Of a DNA stretch of 64,000 bases, positions 1 through 9,558 are shown one piece after another. The DNA is from Kocuria palustris (GTDB lineage Bacteria; Actinomycetota; Actinomycetes; Actinomycetales; Micrococcaceae). The DNA lies in contig NZ_VDOR01000002.1 in assembly GCF_007666205.1 (NCBI RefSeq), positions 310,001 to 374,000 on the forward strand. The letters run 5' to 3'. Position 1 is the stretch's first letter; the number at the start of each line of letters is the position of its first letter. The position numbers and the translations under genes were made by a program. The notes beneath the pieces were generated by a model that had not been told where the DNA came from, made no database searches, and was given only the letters and a program-made list of their open reading frames with translations.

Positions 1-596
1 ATGCTGGTGCGCTGCTCGGGGATCAGCACCGCGTGGGCGCCGGCGGCCATGCCGGAGTGCAGCGCGATCCACCCGACGTGGCGCCCCATGACCTCGGCGA
101 CCATGCAGCGGTGGTGGGACTCGCCCGTCGTGCGCAGGCGGTCCATGGCGTCGGTCGCGATGGAGATCGCGGTGTCGAAGCCGAACGTGTAGTCCGTGCC
201 CATGAGGTCGTTGTCGATGGTCTTGGGCACGCCCACCACGGGCAGCCCGTCGAGGGCCAGCCGGCGGGCCCCGGCCAGGGTGCCCTCACCGCCGATGGCG
301 ACGACGGCGTCGATCCCGTGCCGCTCGAGCATGATCGAGATCTTCTCCGGCCCGCCCTGCGGGTGCTCGTACGGGTTGGTGCGGGAGGTGCCCAGGATGG
401 TGCCGCCCTCGCGGGCCAGGCCGCGGACCCTGGTGCGGGGCAGATCGATGATGTCCCCCTCGACCAGCCCGCGCCAGCCGTCGCGGAAGCCCACGAACTC
501 GTGGTCGTAGGTCTTGATGCCGTGCAGGACGGCCGCTCGGATGACCGCGTTGAGTCCGGGGCAGTCGCCGCCGCTGGTCAGCAGACCGATCTTCAT
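1..596 (-). CDS. pfkA: 6-phosphofructokinase, N-terminal part (gene runs off the window)
   Basis: Phosphorylates fructose 6-phosphate to fructose 1,6-bisphosphate in glycolysis (cytoplasm). The first 198 residues are present and the 3' end lies beyond base 1. The start ATG (594-596) has an AGGAGG ribosome site a few bases upstream. The sequence opens with the nucleotide-binding motif [11 protein letters not shown], then carries GGEGTL and the catalytic PKTIDND. In the family, Gly in the GGEGT position goes with ATP use and Asp with pyrophosphate use; Lys in PKTIDND is common in actinobacterial enzymes that still use ATP. ATP dependence is therefore inferred. It is divergent from the ppk2 gene. 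Confidence 0.93.
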   Translation of the reverse strand, partial: MKIGLLTSGGDCPGLNAVIRAAVLHGIKTYDHEFVGFRDGWRGLVEGDIIDLPRTRVRGLAREGGTILGTSRTNPYEHPQGGPEKISIMLERHGIDAVVAIGGEGTLAGARRLALDGLPVVGVPKTIDNDLMGTDYTFGFDTAISIATDAMDRLRTTGESHHRCMVAEVMGRHVGWIALHSGMAAGAHAVLIPEQRTS

Positions 597-748
597 GGGT
601 GTCGCTCCTCCTGCTCGTGGCCGTCCGGGGCGCACAGGCCCCCGGCGGCAGCCGCTGGGTCTGCCTCCATCCTAGGTGCGGGCGGGTCGGGCGGTCAGGC
701 CGCGGCGCTGTCCCGGCGCAGTTCAGGAGCCGTTCACCTCGAGCGGAC

Positions 749-754
749 TAGAAT
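749..754 (+). promoter_or_regulatory. -10 box of the polyphosphate kinase promoter
   Basis: TAGAAT matches the sigma-70-type -10 consensus at five of six positions and stands out in GC-rich sequence. It lies about 100 bases upstream of the ppk2 start, in the divergent region 597-854. I see no convincing -35 hexamer at 17-18 bases. Confidence 0.4.
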
Positions 755-854
755 GGGCCCAGGACAGCCACCGGTCCGGCGGCGATGTCAGTGCCGCGGG
801 ACCACCGCCACGATCGCGGCCCGTGCGCCGCGATCCCAGCCCACGGGAGCCGCA

Positions 855-1760
855 ATGGCAGAAGCGCCGCAGGAGAACCTCCGCGAGTTCATCGACAAGC
901 TCGTCGAGCAGGGCTACACCGTCACGGACGGGCAGACGGCCGATCCCGACCTCATCGACCCGGGCGGATCCGCGGTCGAGACCTGGCGGGAGGGCGGCTA
1001 CCCCTACGACGAGCGGATGTCGCGGGAGGACTACGAGCTCGAGAAGTACCGGCTGCAGATCGAGCTGCTCAAGTTCCAGTACTGGGGCCAGGACAACGAC
1101 CTCAAGCACATCATCCTGTTCGAGGGCCGCGACGCCGCCGGCAAGGGCGGCACGATCAAGCGCTTCACCGAGCACCTCAATCCGCGGGCGGCGCGCACCG
1201 TGGCGCTGAGCACGCCCACCGAGCGGGAGAAGGGGCAGTGGTACTTCCAGCGCTACGTCGAGCACTTCCCCACGAGCGGCGAGATCGTGATGTTCGACCG
1301 CTCCTGGTACAACCGCGGCAATGTCGAGCGCGTCATGGGGTACTGCACGGACGAGGAGTACGAGGTCTTCATGAAGCAGGCCCCGGTCTTCGAGAAGATG
1401 CTCGTGGACGCGGGCATCCACCTGACCAAGTTCTGGTTCTCCGTGACCCAGCACGAGCAGCGCACGCGCTTCGCGATCCGCCAGATCGACCCGGTCCGCC
1501 GCTGGAAGCTCTCGCCCAACGACCTCGCCTCGCTGGACCGCTGGGACGACTACACGCTGGCCAAGGAGGAGACGTTCCGCCGCACGGACACGGACCACGC
1601 GCCCTGGACCACGATCAAGTCGAACGACAAGAAGCGCGCCCGCCTCAACGCCATGCGCTTCTTCCTCAACCAGTTCGACTACGAGGACAAGGACGAGTCG
1701 GTCGTCTACCCTCCGGATCCGCAGATCGTCCGCCGCGGCCGCGACGCCGTCGACGACTGA
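855..1760 (+). CDS. ppk2: polyphosphate kinase 2 family protein (PPK2)
   Basis: PPK2 enzymes transfer phosphate between inorganic polyphosphate and nucleotides, linking polyphosphate stores to the ADP/ATP or GDP/GTP pool. The 301-residue product has the Walker A loop GRDAAGKGG (about residues 91-99) and the Walker B/lid segment MFDRSWYNRG (about 146-155), both hallmarks of the family. Its length fits a single-domain PPK2. The start ATG follows GGGAG with six bases spacing; the reading frame is open further upstream, but that part has no family similarity. Nucleotide preference cannot be decided by eye. It is convergent with the aminotransferase pair and ends before a strong hairpin. Confidence 0.92.
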   Translation: MAEAPQENLREFIDKLVEQGYTVTDGQTADPDLIDPGGSAVETWREGGYPYDERMSREDYELEKYRLQIELLKFQYWGQDNDLKHIILFEGRDAAGKGGTIKRFTEHLNPRAARTVALSTPTEREKGQWYFQRYVEHFPTSGEIVMFDRSWYNRGNVERVMGYCTDEEYEVFMKQAPVFEKMLVDAGIHLTKFWFSVTQHEQRTRFAIRQIDPVRRWKLSPNDLASLDRWDDYTLAKEETFRRTDTDHAPWTTIKSNDKKRARLNAMRFFLNQFDYEDKDESVVYPPDPQIVRRGRDAVDD

Positions 1761-1836
1761 TCACCCGGCCGACGGCGAGCCCGCCCGCGATCCCGTGCGG
1801 ACGGGCGGCGGCGGCGGCCGACGGGGACGAGATGAC

Positions 1837-1879
1837 GGCAGGAGGGGCCGCGCACCGACGGTGCGCGGCCCCTCCTGCC
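1837..1879. terminator. bidirectional terminator hairpin
   Basis: A perfect 21-base inverted repeat around a single central base (1858) lies between the convergent ppk2 and membrane-protein genes. There is no U-tract, as is usual for actinobacterial terminators. Confidence 0.75.
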
Positions 1880-1912
1880 GCGCGGGGAGCACCGGCGAGG
1901 CGGCCGGTCCGC

Positions 1913-2302
1913 TCAGGCGCGCCGCGGCTTCCGGCGCCGGTCGACGAGGGCCCAGGAGGCGGCCCCGGAGACGGCGGTGACCGCGAGCACCGACGGCCAG
2001 GCCCCGATGCTCCTGGCCAGGGGGTGGGACAGGCCGAAGCCGAGGACGTAGACGGTGCTCAGGACGCCCGCCTCGGCGGCCCCGCCCTCGTGCCACCAGG
2101 TGTGGGCGGCGGCCGCGCCGGCTCCGAGCAGCGCGGCCCCGCCGAGCCAGCGCACGCCGCTCGCCCGGGCGATGCCGTAGCCGCCGATCAGTCCGGCGGT
2201 GGTCCACGCGGCGGTCGGGATCCGCTCGAAGGCCCCGACGGCCGCAGCGGCGGCCTCGCCGAGGCGCTCCGCGCCGGTGCGGGGATCGGAGGCGGCGCTC
2301 AT
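1913..2302 (-). CDS. small multi-pass membrane protein of unknown function
   Basis: A 129-residue product that I do not recognise. It has a polar N-terminus, about four hydrophobic stretches (roughly residues 33-50, 53-68, 80-95 and 102-118) rich in Ala, Gly and Leu, and a basic tail ending RRRKPRRA, which predicts a cytoplasmic C-terminus. Its ATG overlaps the stop of the upstream aminotransferase gene (ATGA), so the two are probably translationally coupled. The pairing with an aminotransferase gives no clear hint of function. Confidence 0.7.
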   Translation of the reverse strand: MSAASDPRTGAERLGEAAAAAVGAFERIPTAAWTTAGLIGGYGIARASGVRWLGGAALLGAGAAAAHTWWHEGGAAEAGVLSTVYVLGFGLSHPLARSIGAWPSVLAVTAVSGAASWALVDRRRKPRRA

Positions 2303-3501
2303 CGGGCCGACCCCAGGAAGTCCTGCAGGCGGGTCAGTCCCTCGCGCAGGTCCTCGTCGCCCAGGGCGTAGGAGAGCCGGAAGTAGCCGGAGGGGCCGAA
2401 GGCCTCGCCGGGCACGACGGCCACCTGGGCCTGCTCGAGGATCAGCTGGGCGAGCTCCGAGGAGGTCTGCGGGCGCGATCCGCCGAGATCGCGCCCCAGC
2501 AGGGCGCTGACGTCGGGGTAGACGTAGAAGGCGCCCTGCGGCTCCGGCACGGTCACGCCCTCGATCGCCGAGAGCATCTCGACGGCCATGCGGCGGCGGC
2601 GGTCGAAGGCCTCGCGCATGGCGGCCACCTCGTCCTGCGGCCCCGTGAGAGCGGCGACGGCCGCGCGCTGGGCGATGTTGTTGACGTTCGAGGTGAGGTG
2701 CGACTGCAGGTTGCCCACGGCCTTCACGACGTCGGCGGGGCCGATCAGCCAGCCCACCCGCCAGCCGGTCATGGCGTAGGTCTTGGCGACGCCGTTGACG
2801 ACGACGACGTTGTCGCCCAGCTCGGGGCAGGCCCCGGCGATCGAGGTGAAGGGGGCGTCGTCGTAGGTCAGCTGCTGGTAGATCTCGTCGGCGATCACGA
2901 AGATCCCCTTCTCGGCCGCCCAGGCGCCCAGGGCCCGGGTCTCCTCGGGGGAGAACACGGCGCCGGTCGGGTTGGACGGGGAGCAGTGCAGGATCGCCTT
3001 GGTGCGCTCGGTGACCTTCTCCTCGAGCATCTCGGGCGTCACCTTGTAGCCGTGCTCCGCACCCGCCACGACCTCGACGGGGATGCCGCCGGCCAGGCGG
3101 ATGGCCTCCGGGTACGTCGTCCAGTACGGGGCGGGCAGCAGGACCTCGTCGCCCTCGTCCAGCACGGCCTGGAACGCCTCGTAGACGGCCTGCTTGCCGC
3201 CGTTGGTCACGACGACCTGCGACGGATCGACCTGCCAGCCGCTGCGCTGCGCGGTGGTCTCGGCGACGGCCCGCCGCAGCTCCGGGAGGCCCGCGCCGGG
3301 GGAGTAGCGGAAGTTCGAGGGGTCGTGGAGGGCGTCGGCCGCCGCCTGGACGATGTGCGCGGGGGTGGGGAAGTCCGGCTCGCCGGCTCCGAAGCCGATG
3401 ACGGGCTGCCCCTCCGCCTTGAGGGCCTTGGCCTGGGCGTCGACGGCGAGGGTCGCCGAGGGGGCGATCGCCGCGATGCGGCGGGAGATGCGTTCGGACA
3501 T
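2299..3501 (-). CDS. aspC: pyridoxal-phosphate aminotransferase, aspartate type (class I/II)
   Basis: Probably aspartate:2-oxoglutarate aminotransferase; cytoplasmic, PLP-dependent. The 400-residue protein shows SPSNPTG (about 174-180), IADEIY (203-208) and the Schiff-base lysine in [12 protein letters not shown] (Lys240), all typical of the class Ib aspartate/prephenate group. I chose ATG at 3501: GGAGG lies 11 bases upstream and MSERISRR is the usual N-terminus. An in-frame ATG at 3519 overlaps that ribosome site and is less likely. The gene is first of a two-gene unit, is followed by the membrane protein, and is divergent from tRNA-Trp. Substrate preference (aspartate or another amino acid) is inferred. 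Confidence 0.9.
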   Translation of the reverse strand: MSERISRRIAAIAPSATLAVDAQAKALKAEGQPVIGFGAGEPDFPTPAHIVQAAADALHDPSNFRYSPGAGLPELRRAVAETTAQRSGWQVDPSQVVVTNGGKQAVYEAFQAVLDEGDEVLLPAPYWTTYPEAIRLAGGIPVEVVAGAEHGYKVTPEMLEEKVTERTKAILHCSPSNPTGAVFSPEETRALGAWAAEKGIFVIADEIYQQLTYDDAPFTSIAGACPELGDNVVVVNGVAKTYAMTGWRVGWLIGPADVVKAVGNLQSHLTSNVNNIAQRAAVAALTGPQDEVAAMREAFDRRRRMAVEMLSAIEGVTVPEPQGAFYVYPDVSALLGRDLGGSRPQTSSELAQLILEQAQVAVVPGEAFGPSGYFRLSYALGDEDLREGLTRLQDFLGSAR

Positions 3502-3711
3502 GATCTGCAGATCCTCCATCCGGAAGAGGGGGCGCGCCGGCGGTCCGCGGTGCGCCAGGGCACTGCCTCCCATGCTAGCCCGGTCCCTGCGGCGTCCTCC
3601 GAGGTGCGCCCCGAGCGCCCGGGCACCCGAGCAGCGGCGGCCGGTGCGCCGCAAGCGGCCCCCGCCGGCCGGCGGGGCGATGGGTCGTGCTCGGCAGGAA
3701 GGCGATCGCCC

Positions 3712-3740
3712 TTGCCGACCCTCGCGGGCTCGACTAGGAT
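3712..3740 (+). promoter_or_regulatory. candidate promoter for the tRNA-Trp/secE region
   Basis: TTGCCG (3712-3717), a 17-base spacer and TAGGAT (3735-3740). A second -10-like box, TAGGCT, lies at 3823-3828, just upstream of the tRNA. These are the only regulatory-looking elements in the 366-base gap 3502-3867. Confidence 0.5.
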
Positions 3741-3867
3741 CGTCCGCTGGTGTCCATCCGAGCGCGTCGCCGCCCGCTGCGCAGCCCACCGGCCCCCGGG
3801 CCGGGTGCGCGAGCGGCGGTGGTAGGCTCATGGACCGGCGTGCGGGGCGCGAGTCCCGCAGGCTCGA

Positions 3868-3940
3868 AGGGCAGTGGCGCAATTGGTAGCGCAGCGGTCT
3901 CCAAAACCGCAGGTTGCAGGTTCGAGTCCTGTCTGCCCTG
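3868..3940 (+). tRNA. trnW: tRNA-Trp (anticodon CCA)
   Basis: A 73-nucleotide cloverleaf. The acceptor stem AGGGCAG pairs with CTGCCCT and is followed by discriminator G. The anticodon stem GCGGT/ACCGC encloses the loop CTCCAAA with anticodon CCA at 3901-3903. The T arm carries GTTCGAGTCC. The 3' CCA is not encoded. A tRNA-Trp gene directly upstream of secE-nusG is a common bacterial arrangement. Confidence 0.97.
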
Positions 3941-4068
3941 CGCAGCCCGCGTCCCCCTCCCGCGTGCGATGCCGGGCGCTCCCGGCGCCCGCGGGAGGGC
4001 GGAGGCGAACAGCGCAGACCATCATCCGATGGCGCGGACCATGCGCGAGTCCCTCTCGAGGAGATCCG

Positions 4069-4332
4069 ATGTCGCAGAGCACAGCCGTCGACCAGCCGGG
4101 CGGTGAGCCGGAGCAGAAGTCGAACGGGGTGTTCGGCAGGCTCCTGCTGTTCCTGCGCCAGGTCATCGCGGAGCTACGCAAGGTCCACACCCCCACTCGT
4201 CGCGAGCTCGTGCAGTACACCCTCGTCGTCCTCGTGTTCGTGGCCTTCATGATGGCCCTGATCTCGGTGCTGGACTTCGGCTTCGGCCAGCTCGCCCTGC
4301 TGGTCTTCGGCGAGGGCACCGTCGCGGCCTGA
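4069..4332 (+). CDS. secE: protein translocase subunit SecE
   Basis: Small clamp subunit of the SecYEG channel in the cytoplasmic membrane. The 87-residue protein has a polar N-terminus, the conserved amphipathic segment [20 protein letters not shown] and a single membrane span (about residues 50-80), as in short actinobacterial SecE proteins. The ATG follows GAGGAGA. It lies between tRNA-Trp and nusG. Its partner secY is far downstream at 45266. Confidence 0.96.
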   Translation: MSQSTAVDQPGGEPEQKSNGVFGRLLLFLRQVIAELRKVHTPTRRELVQYTLVVLVFVAFMMALISVLDFGFGQLALLVFGEGTVAA

Positions 4333-4447
4333 CGACGCCGAGGGCGACCGGCGCCCCCGTGACGACGGGGCAGGGCTCCCGTCGCACGACCGCACCGCGA
4401 GCAAGGCCTCGCACGCCATCCCAGAGCAGAGGAAAGCAGGACTCCCA

Positions 4448-5272
4448 GTGACCCAGCACGAAGCCGAGAACGACGTCGACCCGACGCCGGAGGACGCGAC
4501 GCCCGCCCAGGGCGCCGCGGGGCAGACCGACGGCGTCGAGGCGCCCGCTGAGCAGGAGTCCGTGCAGGACGCCGATCTCGCGATCGCCGAGGGCGCCGAG
4601 TCGGAGGAGTCCGATCAGGCCCCGGCCGCCGAGGCGCCTGCCGAGGACCCCCGCAAGGAGTTCGCGGCCAAGCTGCGTCGGCAGGAGGGCGACTGGTTCG
4701 TCATCCACACCTACGCCGGCTACGAGAACCGGGTGAAGACGAACCTCGAGACGCGCATCCAGTCCTTGAACATGGAGGACGACATCTTCCAGATCGAGGT
4801 CCCCATGGAGGAGGTCGTGGAGATCAAGAACGCGCAGCGCAAGACCGTGCGCCGCGTCCGGATCCCCGGCTACGTCCTGGTCCGCATGAACCTCACCGAC
4901 GCCTCGTGGGGCGCGGTGCGCCACACCCCCGGCGTGACCGGGTTCGTGGGGCAGGACGCGTACAACCCGAACCCGCTGCGCATCGACGAGGTCGTCGACA
5001 TGCTCAACCCGGTGTTCGAGACCCCCGCCCCGGCCGCGGAGGAGACTGCGGCCTCGTCCGCGGGGACCGGCTCCGGGGGCCCGGCGGCCCCGGCCGTGAC
5101 CGTCGACTTCGAGGTCGGCGAGTCCGTGATCGTCAAGGAGGGCGCCTTCGCGACCCTCCCGGCCACCATCTCCGAGATCAAGGTCGAGTCCCAGCAGCTG
5201 GTCGTGCTCGTGTCGATCTTCGAGCGCGAGACCCCGGTCACCATCTCGTTCGACCAGGTCTCCAAGATCTGA
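4448..5272 (+). CDS. nusG: transcription elongation/termination factor NusG
   Basis: Binds RNA polymerase and affects pausing, Rho termination and transcription-translation coupling. The NGN domain begins at about residue 82 ([19 protein letters not shown]) and the KOW domain fills about 218-274. A GTG start follows an AGGA site. Two additions are visible: a 79-residue acidic Ala/Glu/Pro-rich N-terminal tail, common in actinobacteria, and a 27-residue Ala/Thr/Ser/Gly linker (191-217) between NGN and KOW. The 274-residue total compares with about 180 in E. coli. It lies just upstream of the L11 operon. Confidence 0.96.
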   Translation: MTQHEAENDVDPTPEDATPAQGAAGQTDGVEAPAEQESVQDADLAIAEGAESEESDQAPAAEAPAEDPRKEFAAKLRRQEGDWFVIHTYAGYENRVKTNLETRIQSLNMEDDIFQIEVPMEEVVEIKNAQRKTVRRVRIPGYVLVRMNLTDASWGAVRHTPGVTGFVGQDAYNPNPLRIDEVVDMLNPVFETPAPAAEETAASSAGTGSGGPAAPAVTVDFEVGESVIVKEGAFATLPATISEIKVESQQLVVLVSIFERETPVTISFDQVSKI

Positions 5273-5334
5273 TCCCGACCGGTCGCGGACCCCGCGCTCG
5301 CGCGGAGTCTGGCAGACTGGTCGATCGTCGTGCC

Positions 5335-5392
5335 GGGCGCAGGGCTCCTCCCGGAGGCCCTGCGCCGTCGGCCGTCGGCGGGCCCTGCGCCC
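5335..5392 (+). promoter_or_regulatory. rplK leader with two mutually exclusive hairpins
   Basis: The arm GGGCGCAGGGC (5335-5345) can pair with GCCCTGCGCC at 5357-5366 (10 bp) or with a second copy, GCCCTGCGCCC, at 5382-5392 (11 bp). Only one pairing can form at a time. It sits in the 249-base nusG-rplK gap, where a leader controlling the L11-L1 genes would be expected. The switch behaviour is inference; the repeats are seen directly. Confidence 0.4.
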
Positions 5393-5521
5393 GCCCCCAT
5401 GCTTCGGCACCGTCGCGGGACGCGCTTTCCCGCAGCGGGCGCCGTCGGCCGCCGCGCCACGGCGGCCGCCCCACCGCCGCACGCTCCTGTGCGGCGGCAC
5501 ATCACGTCAGGAGGACCGCTC

Positions 5522-5953
5522 ATGGCTCCCAAGAAGAAGAAGGTCTCGGGTCTGATCAAGCTGCAGATCCAGGCCGGCGCCGCCAACCCGGCACCGCCCG
5601 TCGGCCCCGCGCTCGGTGCGCAGGGCGTCAACATCATGGAGTTCTGCAAGGCCTACAACGCGGCCACGGAATCCCAGCGCGGCAACATCATCCCGGTCGA
5701 GATCACGGTCTATGAGGACCGCTCGTTCACCTTCGTCACGAAGACCCCTCCGGCCGCCGAGCTGATCAAGAAGGCCGCCGGCATCCAGAAGGGCTCCGGC
5801 GTCCCGCACACGGACAAGGTCGGCTCGATCACCTGGGACCAGGCGCGCGAGATCGCCCAGACCAAGGCCGCCGACATGAACGCCAACGACGTCGAGGCCG
5901 GCGCCAAGGCGATCGCGGGCACCGCCCGCTCGATGGGCATCGACGTCCTCTGA
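5522..5953 (+). CDS. rplK: 50S ribosomal protein L11
   Basis: L11 forms the stalk base with 23S rRNA at the GTPase centre and is the site of thiostrepton action. The 143-residue protein has the expected N-terminal domain with [18 protein letters not shown] and the C-terminal rRNA-binding domain with [14 protein letters not shown]. The ATG follows GGAGGACCGCTC. The frame is open upstream but the family N-terminus starts here ([10 protein letters not shown]). It is followed by rplA after 94 bases. Confidence 0.98.
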   Translation: MAPKKKKVSGLIKLQIQAGAANPAPPVGPALGAQGVNIMEFCKAYNAATESQRGNIIPVEITVYEDRSFTFVTKTPPAAELIKKAAGIQKGSGVPHTDKVGSITWDQAREIAQTKAADMNANDVEAGAKAIAGTARSMGIDVL

Positions 5954-6047
5954 GTCCGGCTCCCGCCGGTTCACGACACCCCACGTAATCCCGTGGCAGG
6001 GCCGAGCGCGGCCCGCATGACCACGACTGCATAAGGAGAGCAAGCAG

Positions 6048-6755
6048 ATGGCACAGCGCAGCAAGGCGTACCGAGCCGCGGCCGAGAAGATCGACCGCGA
6101 CCGGCTCTACACTCCGGCCGAGGCGATCGCCCTGGTCAAGGAGATCCACGGCTCCAAGGCCGACTCCACGATCGAGGTCGCCATGCGCCTCGGCGTCGAT
6201 CCCCGCAAGGCGGACCAGATGGTCCGCGGCACCGTCAACCTGCCGAACGGCACGGGCAAGACCGCCCGCGTCGTCGTCTTCGCGCAGGGCGACAAGGCCG
6301 CCGCGGCCGAGGCCGCCGGCGCCGACTTCGTGGGCGCCGACGACCTGATCGCCAAGGTCCAGGGCGGCTGGGTCGACTTCGACGCCGCCGTGGCGACGCC
6401 CGACATGATGGGCAAGGTCGGCCGCCTGGGCAAGGTCCTGGGCCCCCGCAACCTGATGCCGAACCCGAAGACCGGCACCGTGACCATGGACGTGGCCAAG
6501 GCCGTCGGCGACATCAAGGGCGGCAAGATCGACTTCCGCGTCGACAAGCACTCCAACCTCCACTTCATCGTGGGCAAGACCTCCTTCGAGCAGAACGCGC
6601 TGGCCGAGAACTTCGGCGCCGCCCTGGAGGAGGTCCTGCGCCTCAAGCCGGCGTCCTCGAAGGGCCGGTACATCTCCAAGATGACCGTGGCCTCGACCTG
6701 GGGCCCGGGCGTCCCGGTGGACCCGAACGCGACCGAGGTCGCCACCGAGGCCTGA
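6048..6755 (+). CDS. rplA: 50S ribosomal protein L1
   Basis: L1 forms the mobile L1 stalk and, in many bacteria, represses its own operon by binding the L11 leader. The 235-residue product matches family length and carries the signature [20 protein letters not shown] (about residues 122-141). The ATG follows AAGGAGAG. A hairpin terminator lies downstream at 6847-6878. Autoregulation at the rplK leader is inferred from the family, not shown. Confidence 0.98.
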   Translation: MAQRSKAYRAAAEKIDRDRLYTPAEAIALVKEIHGSKADSTIEVAMRLGVDPRKADQMVRGTVNLPNGTGKTARVVVFAQGDKAAAAEAAGADFVGADDLIAKVQGGWVDFDAAVATPDMMGKVGRLGKVLGPRNLMPNPKTGTVTMDVAKAVGDIKGGKIDFRVDKHSNLHFIVGKTSFEQNALAENFGAALEEVLRLKPASSKGRYISKMTVASTWGPGVPVDPNATEVATEA

Positions 6756-6846
6756 GCCCGCAGACCCGCACCGGCTCGCCGCGCGCAGCCGGGATGACGG
6801 GTCGTTGCCCCGGCGATTGACCGCCGGGGGCGACGTGCACGATCCT

Positions 6847-6878
6847 GAGGGGTCCAGCCGCAGCCGGCTGGGCCCCTC
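6847..6878 (+). terminator. terminator hairpin after rplA
   Basis: 14-base arms (6847-6860 and 6865-6878) pair with a single G-T wobble around a four-base loop. It separates the L11-L1 unit from the GNAT gene. Confidence 0.65.
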
Positions 6879-6956
6879 GGCCGTTCCGCGTCCGACGGCC
6901 GCACCGACGGTCCTCGGCTCCGCAGCCGGCCCGGGACCGATCCCCGAAAGGCACCC

Positions 6957-8108
6957 GTGCTCCCCACCGCAGCGCTCAGCATCCGGCAGATCCGCACGCC
7001 GGCGGCCTTCGACGACGACGCAGCGCGGACCCTGGGGGAGGTGGCCGACATCGTGCGGCGCTCCCGAGAGGCCATCTGGGGCGCCGGGCAGCTCTCGAAC
7101 GCCGCGGAGGACATCTTCCGGGACCTCCACGACCCGTGGGAGCGCGTGGTCCTGCTCGGCGCGTATCTCGAGGACCGGCTGGTGGGCCGGGCCGAGGTCC
7201 GGCTGCCGCTCGTGGTCCACACGCGCAGCGCCGGCGTGCTGCTCACGGTCGACCCGGAGGCCGAGGCCGGCGGCGTGGGACTCGAGCTGCTCTCGGCCGC
7301 CGAGCAGGTCGCCGCCGGGGAGGCCCGGCGCGTCATCACGATCCACACCGAGCACCCGGGCCCGGAGGATCTGCGCGGCGACGGACGCATCGGCTCGCCC
7401 ACCGGGACCCTCCCGCAGATCCGCCCCGAGGACTGGATCACCGCCGCCGACGGCTCGGGGCGCCTGCCGCTGTCCAATCGGCAGACGCGGTTCGCCCGCA
7501 GCGCCGGCTACGATCTGCGCACCGTCTCCGACGTCAGCCGCCTGACGGTGCCGCTTCCGCAGGAGGAGCTCGACCGGCTCACCTCCGAGGTCCTCGCCAG
7601 CCAGGGAGCGGGCGACTACCGGACCCACGCCTGGCAGGACGAGGCCCCGGAGCACTGGCTCGACAGCCTGGCCCGGCTGCACGCCCGCATCCCGTCGGAC
7701 TCCTTCGCGGGCCCGGAGGTCTGGGACCCGGAGCCCTGGGACGCGCAGCGGGTCCGCCGCACCGAGGCCCTGCGCCGGGAGGACGGCGATCGGTCGCTCA
7801 TGTCGGTCGTCGAGCACATCCCCACCGGGGAGCTCGTGGGGATGACCGAGGTGGTGATCCCGCAGCCGCACCGGGGAGCCGGGCTGCAGGACGAGACGGT
7901 CGTGCTGCGGGAGCACCGCGGCCGGCGCCTGGGCCTGCGGCTCAAGCTCGAGAACCTCCGCCAGATCGCCCGGACGGCCCCGGAGGTCGAGGCGATCTTC
8001 GTGTGGACGCACAGCGGGAACACGCGCATGAACTGGGTCAACCGCAGACTGGGCGCGCGGGTCGTCGGGCGCTCCGCGGTGTGGCAGAGGGAGATCGGAG
8101 CCGCCTGA
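6957..8108 (+). CDS. GNAT family N-acetyltransferase, probable tandem two-domain protein
   Basis: A 383-residue protein with two GNAT-like halves. The C-terminal half (about residues 200-383) carries [21 protein letters not shown], then [16 protein letters not shown] (the acetyl-CoA binding turn), then [17 protein letters not shown], the usual GNAT beta4/beta5 pattern. The N-terminal half has a weaker fold signature ([18 protein letters not shown]). The GTG start follows GAAAGG. The substrate is unknown; members of this group acetylate amines, peptides or antibiotics. It lies between rplA and rplJ, bounded by a terminator upstream and a promoter downstream, so it is probably expressed separately from the ribosomal genes. 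Confidence 0.8.
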   Translation: MLPTAALSIRQIRTPAAFDDDAARTLGEVADIVRRSREAIWGAGQLSNAAEDIFRDLHDPWERVVLLGAYLEDRLVGRAEVRLPLVVHTRSAGVLLTVDPEAEAGGVGLELLSAAEQVAAGEARRVITIHTEHPGPEDLRGDGRIGSPTGTLPQIRPEDWITAADGSGRLPLSNRQTRFARSAGYDLRTVSDVSRLTVPLPQEELDRLTSEVLASQGAGDYRTHAWQDEAPEHWLDSLARLHARIPSDSFAGPEVWDPEPWDAQRVRRTEALRREDGDRSLMSVVEHIPTGELVGMTEVVIPQPHRGAGLQDETVVLREHRGRRLGLRLKLENLRQIARTAPEVEAIFVWTHSGNTRMNWVNRRLGARVVGRSAVWQREIGAA

Positions 8109-8151
8109 GCGCTCGGCCCGATCCCGCGGACGCCCCGGGCCGGCACCGCGC

Positions 8152-8181
8152 TTGCGGAACCGGCGGGGCGCCGGGTAGTCT
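8152..8181 (+). promoter_or_regulatory. candidate promoter for rplJ-rplL
   Basis: TTGCGG (8152-8157), an 18-base spacer and TAGTCT (8176-8181). It would give a leader of about 220 bases before rplJ. Confidence 0.5.
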
Positions 8182-8307
8182 CGGGGCATCCAAAGACCGC
8201 CGGTCGCGGATCCGTCGTGCCTGCTTCACCTCGAAGCAGTCGGAGCGGATCGCCGTAAGAGCCCGCAGGGGCGTCCAGCGCAGGTGTCCTGAACGTGATC
8301 GACCGCA

Positions 8308-8360
8308 GCGCTCCCTCGGGAGCGCGGCTTCCTCTCGCGCCCTGGCATCTGCCGGGGCGC
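8308..8360 (+). promoter_or_regulatory. L10 leader with attenuator-like hairpins
   Basis: Two hairpins occur in tandem. The first is GCGCTCCC/GGGAGCGC (8308-8325). The second is an 11-bp stem at 8337-8360 with one wobble pair, followed directly by TTCTTC, which resembles an intrinsic terminator. L10-L12 leaders controlling rplJ are known in several phyla. I assign this one by position and structure only. Confidence 0.45.
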
Positions 8361-8410
8361 TTCTTCGTGGGGCCGCACGGCAGGCGCCCGGCACACCAGG
8401 AAGGAGTGCC

Positions 8411-8953
8411 ATGGCGAACCCTGAGAAGTACGCCGCGGTGGCCGAGCTGAAGGAGCGCTTCGAGTCGTCCTCCGCAGCCGTGCTGACCGAGTACCGCGGC
8501 CTCTCGGTGGCGCAGATCTCGCAGCTGCGCCGCTCGCTCGGCGAGAACGCCGAGTACGCCGTGGTGAAGAACACGCTGGCCGGCATCGCCGCCCGCGAGG
8601 CCGGGATCGACGCATTCGAGGGGCAGCTCGAGGGCCCCACCGCGATTGCGTTCGTCTCCGGTGACGCGGTCGCCGTCGCCAAGGGCCTGCGCGACTTCGC
8701 CAAGGAGAACCCGCAGCTCGTCGTGAAGAGCGGCTACATGGACGGCGCCGCCCTCGACGAGGCCGGCATCAAGAAGCTCGCGGACCTCGAGTCCCGCGAG
8801 GTCCTGCTGGCCAAGGTCGCCGGAGCCGCACAGGCTTCGCTGTCCCAGGCCGCGGCCCTGTTCCAGGCGCCGCTGTCCAAGACGGTCCGCACGGCCGAGG
8901 CGCTGCGCGCCAAGGTCGAGGAGACCGGCGCGGACACCGCCTCCGACGCCTGA
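8411..8953 (+). CDS. rplJ: 50S ribosomal protein L10
   Basis: L10 anchors the L7/L12 dimers of the ribosomal stalk. The 180-residue product has the N-terminal rRNA-binding domain ([19 protein letters not shown], then [12 protein letters not shown]) and the C-terminal helix that binds L7/L12. The ATG follows AAGGAGTGCC. It is followed by rplL after 85 bases. A structured leader upstream suggests feedback control by the L10-L12 complex. Confidence 0.98.
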   Translation: MANPEKYAAVAELKERFESSSAAVLTEYRGLSVAQISQLRRSLGENAEYAVVKNTLAGIAAREAGIDAFEGQLEGPTAIAFVSGDAVAVAKGLRDFAKENPQLVVKSGYMDGAALDEAGIKKLADLESREVLLAKVAGAAQASLSQAAALFQAPLSKTVRTAEALRAKVEETGADTASDA

Positions 8954-9038
8954 GCGTCACCGAACCGCACGCCAGACCCACGAATCCCTCGTGCCGTGAT
9001 CGCACGGCACGACGACCGACACGAGAAGGAGCCACATC

Positions 9039-9428
9039 ATGGCGAAGCTGACCACCGATGAACTGATCGAGGCCTTCAAGGAGCTCTCCCTCATCGAGCT
9101 CTCCGAGTTCGTCAAGGCCTTCGAGGAGACCTTCGACGTCACCGCTGCGGCCCCGGCCGCCGTGGCCGCCCCCGCAGCCGGCGGTGCCGGCGGCGAGGCC
9201 GCCGCCGAGGAGGAGCAGACCGAGTTCGACGTCATCCTCGAGGCCGCCGGCGACAAGAAGATCGGCGTCATCAAGGAGGTGCGCTCGCTGACCTCCCTCG
9301 GCCTGAAGGAGGCCAAGGAGCTCGTCGACGGCGCTCCCAAGCCCGTCCTCGAGGGCGCCTCCAAGGAGGACGCCGAGAAGGCCAAGGAGCAGCTCGAGGG
9401 CGCCGGCGCCACCGTCACCCTCAAGTGA
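9039..9428 (+). CDS. rplL: 50S ribosomal protein L7/L12
   Basis: The stalk protein that recruits translational GTPases. The 129-residue product has an N-terminal dimerisation domain, a flexible Ala/Gly/Pro hinge (about residues 37-58) and the C-terminal factor-binding domain with [20 protein letters not shown]. The ATG follows GAAGGAGCCACATC. A hairpin at 9484-9515 separates it from rpoB. Confidence 0.98.
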   Translation: MAKLTTDELIEAFKELSLIELSEFVKAFEETFDVTAAAPAAVAAPAAGGAGGEAAAEEEQTEFDVILEAAGDKKIGVIKEVRSLTSLGLKEAKELVDGAPKPVLEGASKEDAEKAKEQLEGAGATVTLK

Positions 9429-9483
9429 TCCGCGCGGGCTCGGCCCGCGCCTCGCAGCGGACCGCCTCGGGCGGCCGCGATCA

Positions 9484-9515
9484 GCGCCCCGTTCGGCTCC
9501 GGCCGGACGGGGCGC
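9484..9515 (+). terminator. terminator or attenuator between rplL and rpoB
   Basis: Perfect 9-bp GC-rich stem (9484-9492 with 9507-9515). In many bacteria partial termination here sets the ratio of stalk proteins to RNA polymerase. Confidence 0.6.
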
Positions 9516-9558
9516 TCGCCGTCCCCGGGGCTGCGCCCCTCCCTGCCCATTCCGGGGG

